A stretch of 64,000 nucleotides of DNA. Source: Actinophytocola oryzae (GTDB taxonomy: Bacteria > Actinomycetota > Actinomycetes > Mycobacteriales > Pseudonocardiaceae). The position numbers and the translations under genes were made by a program. This document shows, piece by piece, positions 58,810 to 64,000 of this stretch (within the stretch, counting starts at the first letter, position 1; the number at the start of each line of letters is the position of its first letter). The DNA is taken from assembly GCF_004364325.1 (NCBI RefSeq), contig NZ_SOCP01000008.1, forward strand, positions 124,001 to 188,000, read 5' to 3'. The notes under the pieces were generated by a model. The model was not told the DNA's origin. It did not search any database and saw nothing but the letters and a program-made list of their open reading frames with translations.

Positions 58810-59457
58810 ATGGCGGAGCTGTCGAGTTCACAGAGGCCGCTGCGTGGCGCGCTGGTCGGTTTCGACCCGCGCAACCCGCTCGCCGGGTTGGTCGTGTTCC
58901 AGTACAACCCCGACGAGCTGTCCCGCTCGCTGTCGCCGAGGACCATGCCCGGCGGCGAGGACGACGCCAACTCGCCGATCGTGGGCGCACCGGTCGAGGT
59001 GATCAGCCTGACCGCCGAGATCGACGCCGCGGACCGGACCGGGCCGCTGTCGGCCGGCGACGTGCACGGGCCGCTGGCCGCGCTGGAGATGCTGCTCTAC
59101 CCCAGGACCTCGGCCGTGCTGGCCAACGAGGCGCTCGCCGCCGCGGGGACCATCGAGCTGCTGCCGGTGGACCCGCCCCTGACGCTCCTGGTGTGGGGGG
59201 TCACCCGCGTGCTGCCGGTGCGCCTCACCGCGTTCACGGTCACCGAGCAGGCCTTCGACGCCGCGCTGAACCCCGTGCGTGCCCAGGTACAGCTGAGCCT
59301 TCGGGTGCTGTCCTACAGCGACCTGCCGGTCACCGACGCCGGCCACCACATCTTCCTCGCCCACCAGGTGGCCAAGGAGGCACTGGCGACGCGGTCCGCC
59401 GTCGCGGGTGTCGCGGCACCGGTGATCGCCGCGGCGATGCGCGCGGTGCCGTCGTGA
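58810..59457 (+). CDS. CIS tube/adaptor protein (Afp7/PVC7-like)
   Basis: 215 residues from ATG 58810; the ribosome binding site is weak, so the start is provisional. The N-terminus LVVFQYNPDELSRSLSPR is the hallmark of the contractile-injection tube/adaptor family (F-x-FNPxE-x-x-xS in Afp7/PVC7). The rest is beta-rich and ends in a helical tail. In known eCIS particles this protein links the inner tube to the baseplate hub. First visible gene of the block; the next starts within its stop codon. Confidence 0.82.
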   Translation: MAELSSSQRPLRGALVGFDPRNPLAGLVVFQYNPDELSRSLSPRTMPGGEDDANSPIVGAPVEVISLTAEIDAADRTGPLSAGDVHGPLAALEMLLYPRTSAVLANEALAAAGTIELLPVDPPLTLLVWGVTRVLPVRLTAFTVTEQAFDAALNPVRAQVQLSLRVLSYSDLPVTDAGHHIFLAHQVAKEALATRSAVAGVAAPVIAAAMRAVPS

Positions 59458-59750
59458 CGAGCCCGGCGAGCCGCTACCACGAGAGCGAGGTCGCGTCGGT
59501 GGCGACCGAGGACGGCCGCACGCTGCGGTACCTGCGGCGCAGGTTCCTCCCCGGGCCCGACGAGTCGCACATCGTGGCCGAGCACGTGCTGACGCGTGGC
59601 GACCGGACCGACCTGATCAGTGCCGACCACCTCGGCGACCCGGAGCTGTTCTGGCGGCTGTGCGACGCGAACCCCGTGCTGCACCCGGACGAGCTCACCC
59701 AGGACGGCCGGATCGGCACCGCCGTGCGCATTCCCTTCCCCCTGGCCTGA
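59454..59750 (+). CDS. gpX/LysM-like baseplate protein
   Basis: 98 residues from GTG 59454, GTGA overlap with the preceding gene. The stretch DRTDLISADHLGDPELFWRL with CDANPVLHPDELT follows the tail protein X/LysM-like pattern (DxxDLIAxxxxGDPxLWWxIxDAN). Such proteins stabilise the hub-tube joint in contractile tails. Confidence 0.78.
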   Translation: MTSPASRYHESEVASVATEDGRTLRYLRRRFLPGPDESHIVAEHVLTRGDRTDLISADHLGDPELFWRLCDANPVLHPDELTQDGRIGTAVRIPFPLA

Positions 59751-59752
59751 AC

Positions 59753-60880
59753 GTGCGCCGCATCAGGACGACGCTGACCATCCTGTCGGGAGCGGGTGTG
59801 CCGCTGCCCGTACCTGCCGACCTCGTCGCGAGGGTCGAGTCGGCCGAGGTCCGCCTGGTCGAGTCGGGCCGCTCCGGCTTCCAGCTCGTCGTCGCGACCG
59901 GGCGGTCCGGGATCGCGTCCGTCGCGGACTACCCCGTGCTCTCGCGGGGTCTGTTCGAGCGGTTCCACCGGGTGGTGCTGGCCGTCGTCGTGTCCGGGAC
60001 GCCGCACGTGCTGTTCGACGGCGTGGTGACCCGCCGCGAGCTGACCGTGAACCCACCCCGGCTCGTGGTGACCGGCGAGGACCTCGGGGTGCTGATGGAC
60101 GTCGAGGAACGCAACGCCGAGTACCCGGCGCAGAGCGACGCGGTGATCGCCGCCCGCCTGCTCGCGCGCTACGCCAGGTACGGCATCGTCCCCGTGGTCG
60201 TGCCGCCGCCGTCGGCCGACGTGCCGACGCCGGTCGAGCGGGTCGCCGTGCAGACCGGCACGGACCTCGACCACCTGGAGACGATGGCGGCCCGGCACGG
60301 CTACGTGTTCCACCTCGCCGCGGGCCCGGCTCCGCTGAGCAGCACGGCCTACTGGGGCCCGGCGGTGCCGAGCGGGGTGGTCGCGCCCGCGGTGTCCTAC
60401 GGCGCCACACCCTTCGGCAACGTCGAGAGCCTGTCGTTCCAGGTGGACGGGCTGTCACCCGCGTCGGTCCGCGGCTTCGTGCAGGACCGGCGGACCAACA
60501 GGGCCATGCCGGTCGTCGGGCTCGGCGGTGTCCGGCCGCCGATGTCGGTCCGGCAGGTCCGCCTGACCAACGGCCCCGGCGCCCGCACGGTGTCCTACCG
60601 GGACAGTGGCGCGAGCCTCGCCGAGGCGCTGGCCGCGGCGAACGCCAGGGCGGAGGCGTCGGCGGACGCCGTGACCGCGACCGGCAAGGTCGACGCCACG
60701 CGGTACTCGGGCGTACTCCGGCCGAGGCAGACCGTCGGCGTGCGCGGCGCGGGCTGGCAGCACGACGGCCTGTACCGGGTCAGCGGCGTCACGCACTCGA
60801 TCGCGCGTGGCTCGTACACACAGGACTTCACGCTGACGCGCGAGGGCATCGGTTCGACGACGTTGGTGGTGCGGCCGTGA
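59753..60880 (+). CDS. gp27/late-control-D-like hub protein
   Basis: 375 residues from GTG 59753, two bases after the preceding stop. Pattern of phage late control D/T4 gp27/VgrG N-terminal domains: two beta-barrel modules (SGRSGFQLVVATGRSGIASV, FDGVVTRRELTVN, GEDLGVLMDVEERNAEYPAQ), then YGIVPVVVPP and a C-terminal YRVSGVTHSIARGSYTQDFT. It forms the trimeric hub that carries the spike. Confidence 0.85.
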   Translation: MRRIRTTLTILSGAGVPLPVPADLVARVESAEVRLVESGRSGFQLVVATGRSGIASVADYPVLSRGLFERFHRVVLAVVVSGTPHVLFDGVVTRRELTVNPPRLVVTGEDLGVLMDVEERNAEYPAQSDAVIAARLLARYARYGIVPVVVPPPSADVPTPVERVAVQTGTDLDHLETMAARHGYVFHLAAGPAPLSSTAYWGPAVPSGVVAPAVSYGATPFGNVESLSFQVDGLSPASVRGFVQDRRTNRAMPVVGLGGVRPPMSVRQVRLTNGPGARTVSYRDSGASLAEALAAANARAEASADAVTATGKVDATRYSGVLRPRQTVGVRGAGWQHDGLYRVSGVTHSIARGSYTQDFTLTREGIGSTTLVVRP

Positions 60881-60920
60881 GCGGAGCGTTCACCCGCCGC
60901 GCGGCGGGTGAGGGAGCGGC

Positions 60921-61418
60921 ATGAGGACCTTCTTCGGCAAGTACCGGGGCACGGTCACGGGAAACGTGGATCCGTTGCGGTTGGGGCGGGTTCAGGTCAG
61001 CTGTCCCGCGGTGCTGCGGGACGGGCGGATGAGCTGGGCGCTCCCGTGCGTGCCCTACGCCGGGCCCGGGGTGGGGCTCGTCGCCGTGCCGCCCGTCGGA
61101 GCCGCGATCTGGGTGGAGTTCGAGGCGGGCAACCCGGACGTGCCGATCTGGAGCGGCTGTTTCTGGTCCACCGGCCAGCTGCCGAAGAGCGCCGGGCTGC
61201 CGACGACCAAGGTGTTCCGCACCGACGGGGTGCAGATCGTGGCCGACGACCTGCCGGGCTCCGGCGGCCTGACGATCGAGGTCTCCCCGCCCGTCGTGTC
61301 GACGAGGTTGCGCATCGCACTGTCCGCACAGGGGATCTCGCTGACCGCGGGCACGTCGAGCGTCGCGCTCACGCCGACGTCGGTGTCGCTCAACAATGGC
61401 GCGCTGGAGGTGACGTGA
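60921..61418 (+). CDS. gp5/VgrG OB-fold spike protein
   Basis: 165 residues from ATG 60921 with GGGAG 4 nt upstream. The OB-fold is clear: FFGKYRGTVTGNVDPLRLGR then VQVSCPAVLRD, GLVAVPPVGAAIWVEFEAGN and PDVPIWSGCFW. A short beta-helix tail follows (ISLTAGTSSVALTPTSVSLN). It corresponds to the spike of contractile systems; no lysozyme domain is present, unlike T4 gp5. Confidence 0.88.
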   Translation: MRTFFGKYRGTVTGNVDPLRLGRVQVSCPAVLRDGRMSWALPCVPYAGPGVGLVAVPPVGAAIWVEFEAGNPDVPIWSGCFWSTGQLPKSAGLPTTKVFRTDGVQIVADDLPGSGGLTIEVSPPVVSTRLRIALSAQGISLTAGTSSVALTPTSVSLNNGALEVT

Positions 61419-61735
61419 TGCCGGGGTTCCTCGTCCAGGCGGGTGCCGTGGTGACCTGTTCCCACGGCGGCCAGGCGCAGCCCACCACGGTCCAGCCGAG
61501 GGTGCGGCTCAGTGGCGCGCCGCTGCTGCCCGCCACGACCGTGCACACGGTCGCGGGCTGCTCGTTCACGCCGCCGCAGGGCAACGGCCCGTGCGTGAGC
61601 GCGCAGTGGGTCGGCGCCGTCCGGGTGCGGGCGAGCGGCGTGCCGGTCCTGCTGGCCGACAGCAGGTCCGTGTGCACGCCGACCGGCACCCCGCTGGTCG
61701 TGACCGTGACCCAGCAGCGCGTCAGGGGGATCTGA
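61418..61735 (+). CDS. PAAR-like spike tip protein
   Basis: 105 residues from ATG 61418 (TGATG overlap). VQAGAVVTCSHGGQAQPTTV and CSFTPPQGNGPCVSAQWV carry the Cys/His residues typical of DUF4280/PAAR-like tips that bind a metal at the spike point. This sharpens the tip for membrane puncture. It is small, with no fused toxin domain. Confidence 0.82.
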   Translation: MPGFLVQAGAVVTCSHGGQAQPTTVQPRVRLSGAPLLPATTVHTVAGCSFTPPQGNGPCVSAQWVGAVRVRASGVPVLLADSRSVCTPTGTPLVVTVTQQRVRGI

Positions 61736-61737
61736 GC

Positions 61738-62100
61738 GTGCACATCGGGTTCCCCTTCCGCGTGGACGGCCGAGGCCACACCGCCGGCGCCACCGAGGAC
61801 GACTACGTCCGCGGCCTGGTCGAACAGGTCCTGTTCACGGCGCCGGGCGAGCGGGTCAACCGTCCCACCTTCGGCAGCGGCGTCCGCCAGCTCGTGTTCG
61901 AACCCGCGGGCGGCGAGATGGCCGACGCGTTGCGGGTGCTGCTGCGGGGCGCGCTGCAGCAGTGGCTCGCCGACCAGGTCGAGGTCGAGATGGTCGACGC
62001 GCGGGTCGTGGACTCGACGCTGGACATCAGCGTCAGGTACCGCCCCCGGTCCGGCGCCGAGACCAGGACCGTCGTGCTCACCAGGGACGTCGTGCGATGA
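61738..62100 (+). CDS. gp25/GPW baseplate wedge protein
   Basis: 120 residues from GTG 61738. It contains DDYVRGLVEQVLFTAPGERV, then NRPTFGSGVRQLVFEP, the T4 gp25 signature (GER-x-x-P-x-FG-x-G-x-x-x-xxFEP). Part of the inner baseplate that triggers sheath contraction. Confidence 0.93.
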   Translation: MHIGFPFRVDGRGHTAGATEDDYVRGLVEQVLFTAPGERVNRPTFGSGVRQLVFEPAGGEMADALRVLLRGALQQWLADQVEVEMVDARVVDSTLDISVRYRPRSGAETRTVVLTRDVVR

Positions 62101-63953
62101 CCGGTGCCCCCGTCGACTACCGCAACCGCGACTACGCGGGCCTGCGGCGGATGCTGCTCGACCAGCTGGCCGCCGACCTGCCCGGCTGGCAGGACGGCAA
62201 CCCCGCGGACCTGGGGGTCGCGCTCACGGAGCTGTTCGCCTACCTCGGCGACCACCTGTCCTATGCGCAGGACTCGGCGGCGACCGAGGCCTACCTGGGG
62301 ACGGCCAGGTTCCGGGAGTCGGTCCGCCGCCACGCCAGGATGCTCGACTACGCACTGCACGAGGGCGCCGCGGCGCGGACCTGGCTCGCGGTGACCGGCG
62401 ACGGCGTGACGACGCTCGGCACCGGCCTCGAGGTGTCGACGCCCGGCGGCGAGAGCGTCTTCCACACGCTGCACCCGGTGACGGTCCGCCGCTCCCGCAA
62501 CGCCGTCGAGGTGTACACCGGCGGCGCCGAGCGGGCCGAGCTGGCGGCGGGGGCCACCACCGCCCGGCTCGTCGGCGCGCGGGACGACCTCGCGCTGCGG
62601 GCGGGCGACGTGCTCGTGTTCGAGGACGCGGGTGCCGCACGCACCTGTGTCGTCCGGCTGACCGAGGACCCGTTCGCGCTCGACGATCCCGACTCGGTCG
62701 TGGTCACCTGGCACGCGCAGGACGCCCCACGCACGCCGATGAGGCTGTGGCGGGTCCCCACCGCCTCGGGTGGGGTCGCGGCCACGACGGTCGTACGCGG
62801 CAACGTGGTGCTCGCCGAGCACGGCAGGCTGGTGGCCGGGGAACCCGTCGTCCCGCCGACGGTGCCCGCCACGGGGCGCTACCGCCCCCGGCTGGCCCGG
62901 CCGGGACTCGCCCACGCCGTGCCCTACGACCACGCCGACGCCGTGGACAGGCCCGCGTCGGACGCGCTCGTCGTCGACCCGGCGCTCGCCGTCCCCGCCA
63001 TGGTCGAGCTGGACGACGAGGTGAGCACGTGGCAGGTGCGTGCCGACCTCGTCGCCAGCGGCCGGTCCGCCGCCGACTACGTCGTCGAGAGGGCAGAGGA
63101 CGGCACCGCGCGGCTCCGCTTCGGCGACGGCCACGACGGGCGCGCACCCGTGCCCGGCACGGTGCTTCGGGCGTCCTACCGCATCGGCGGCGGCCCGGCG
63201 GGCAACGTGGGCGCCGGGGCGCTCACCGAGCTGGTGGCGCCGGTAGCGGGGGTGCGGGTGCGCAACTGCGTCCCGGCCGTCGGCGGGGTGGCGGCCCAGC
63301 CGATCGAACAGGCCAGGCTGCTCGCGCCGCACGGCTCGCGCGTCCTGGCGAGGGCCGTGACCGAGGCCGACCACTCGGAGATCGCGATGCGCCACCCCTC
63401 GGTGGCGCGTGCGTGGTCGGTCCGCCGGTGGACGGGCTCCTGGCACACGGTGACGACGGTGGTCGACCCGCCCGAGGGCGTCGTGCCCGACACGGCGCAG
63501 ATCGCCGAGTTCATCGGCAGGCACACCATGGCGGGCGAGGACGTGCGGGTGGTCGCCGCCGTCGCCGTGCCGCTCGACATCCGGCTGACCGTGCGGATCC
63601 GGCCCGGCGCCGCACCCGCCGAGGTGCTGGCGGGCCTTCGCGACGCGTTCACCGCCGGTACCAGGCGCGACGGCCGTCCCGGGTTCTTCCACCCGGACGC
63701 GTTCTCCTTCGCCGACCCCGTCCACCTGAGCCGGGTGGTCGCCGCGGCGACGGCCGTGCCCGGCGTGTGGTGGGTCGACACCAGCGACGACCCGGTCGTC
63801 GGCAACAGGTTCCACCGGTGGGGCACGCGGGCCGAGGGTGAGCTGGCCGTGGGCACCATCGTCATCGGCGAGCACGAGGTCGTCTCCTGCGTGAGCGACC
63901 CGGACCGGCCGGAGCTGGGCGCGATCGACTTCGTGCTGGGGGAGGCCCGGTGA
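62097..63953 (+). CDS. gpJ-like baseplate assembly protein
   Basis: 618 residues from ATG 62097 (ATGA overlap). Begins VDYRNRDYAGLRRMLLDQLA then LGVALTELFAYLGDHLSYAQ, the opening of putative baseplate assembly proteins (T4 gp6/P2 J-like). The C-terminal half contains the J-like domain (VTEADHSEIAMRHPSVARAW). It forms the baseplate wedge with gp25. Next gene overlaps its stop (GTGA). Confidence 0.9.
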   Translation: MTGAPVDYRNRDYAGLRRMLLDQLAADLPGWQDGNPADLGVALTELFAYLGDHLSYAQDSAATEAYLGTARFRESVRRHARMLDYALHEGAAARTWLAVTGDGVTTLGTGLEVSTPGGESVFHTLHPVTVRRSRNAVEVYTGGAERAELAAGATTARLVGARDDLALRAGDVLVFEDAGAARTCVVRLTEDPFALDDPDSVVVTWHAQDAPRTPMRLWRVPTASGGVAATTVVRGNVVLAEHGRLVAGEPVVPPTVPATGRYRPRLARPGLAHAVPYDHADAVDRPASDALVVDPALAVPAMVELDDEVSTWQVRADLVASGRSAADYVVERAEDGTARLRFGDGHDGRAPVPGTVLRASYRIGGGPAGNVGAGALTELVAPVAGVRVRNCVPAVGGVAAQPIEQARLLAPHGSRVLARAVTEADHSEIAMRHPSVARAWSVRRWTGSWHTVTTVVDPPEGVVPDTAQIAEFIGRHTMAGEDVRVVAAVAVPLDIRLTVRIRPGAAPAEVLAGLRDAFTAGTRRDGRPGFFHPDAFSFADPVHLSRVVAAATAVPGVWWVDTSDDPVVGNRFHRWGTRAEGELAVGTIVIGEHEVVSCVSDPDRPELGAIDFVLGEAR

Positions 63954-64000
63954 CGCGGACCGTGCGGGCGGGCACGAGGGACGAGGTCGTCCGCCGGTGC
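63950..64000 (+). CDS. next gene of the CIS block, only the start visible
   Basis: GTG 63950 shares GTGA with the baseplate gene stop. Seventeen codons are visible (VTRTVRAGTRDEVVRRC). Too little for a call; position suggests another baseplate or tail-fibre gene of the injection system. Confidence 0.6.
   Translation, partial: MTRTVRAGTRDEVVRRC

Noticed and set aside
61803-63875. Open minus-strand frame of 690 codons opposite the baseplate gene
   Set aside because: Composition typical of an antisense shadow, and the plus-strand gene is in a coupled chain of recognisable baseplate genes.
58634-64000. Prophage
   Set aside because: Only baseplate and spike genes of the contractile type are seen, with no capsid, terminase, integrase or lysis gene and no att-like repeat; eCIS is the better reading.
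1-64000. CRISPR arrays, tRNA or rRNA genes, insertion sequences, replication origin
   Set aside because: I found no regularly spaced repeats, cloverleaf with conserved TTCRANYY arm, rRNA signature, transposase motif or DnaA-box cluster by eye.

Overview
The window reads as chromosome of a high-GC actinomycete, most likely Pseudonocardiales (Saccharothrix/Actinosynnema/Lentzea-like). This is an inference from the G/C-rich third codon positions, GTG starts, many overlapping ATGA/GTGA gene junctions, several apparently leaderless genes, SARP/BTAD regulators, Asp23-type operons and an actinobacterial HSP18/RheA-type heat-shock operator. No rRNA, tRNA, CRISPR array, transposase or integrase was seen.

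Layout. 1-4113 (minus) is a YbaB/EbfC-like gene, an EspC/WXG100-like gene and a WXG-RHS polymorphic toxin that runs off the left edge. 4.5-7.1 kb holds a small secreted protein, a pentapeptide-repeat remnant and a DUF4157 (eCIS-core) protein with two HELTH motifs. 7.4-11.6 kb is a two-gene plus-strand module: a PD-(D/E)XK-like nuclease with a Cys cluster, then an SF1-type helicase. This is the best candidate here for an undescribed DNA-targeting or defence system. 11.8-27.5 kb is mixed metabolism and regulation: a secreted glycosidase, IclR, DUF4097, a DHFR-like reductase, a large SARP, VOC, PNPOx, LysR, a SpoIIE-type phosphatase, MerR, an aldo/keto reductase and TetR. It also contains decayed genes and a small transcription unit with a 17-aa reading frame.

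27.7-31.6 kb has a frameshifted NACHT-membrane pseudogene, then an intact nSTAND1-like protein whose sensor is FG-GAP repeats. 32.3-45.2 kb carries a divergent IMPase-like protein, a P450/DUF4188/hydrolase operon, a BASS-type transporter coupled to a SARP-AAA regulator, a pectate lyase under a LacI-type palindrome, another SARP-NB-ARC-TPR regulator and a methyltransferase. 45.3-49.5 kb is a nine-gene minus-strand operon (ECF sigma, zinc-finger/Asp23 fusion, three more Asp23 proteins, membrane partners). 49.7-54.0 kb holds an RsbW-like kinase, DUF6292, Hsp20 with tandem RheA-type operators and its divergent regulator, DUF5709, and an ECF42/YCII pair. 54.1-58.6 kb has an intact SARP-NACHT-membrane fusion (relative of the 27.7 kb pseudogene) and a divergent anti-sigma/ECF sigma pair.

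58.8-64.0 kb is a tightly coupled block for the baseplate and spike of a contractile injection system (tube/adaptor, gpX/LysM-like, gp27-like hub, gp5-like spike, PAAR tip, gp25, gpJ-like). It continues beyond the right edge; no sheath, tail tube or AAA+ ATPase is visible here. Together with the DUF4157 protein at 5.3-7.1 kb it suggests an extracellular contractile injection system (eCIS) with a possible cargo in the same chromosomal region. All function statements rest on reading motifs by eye; no database search was run.
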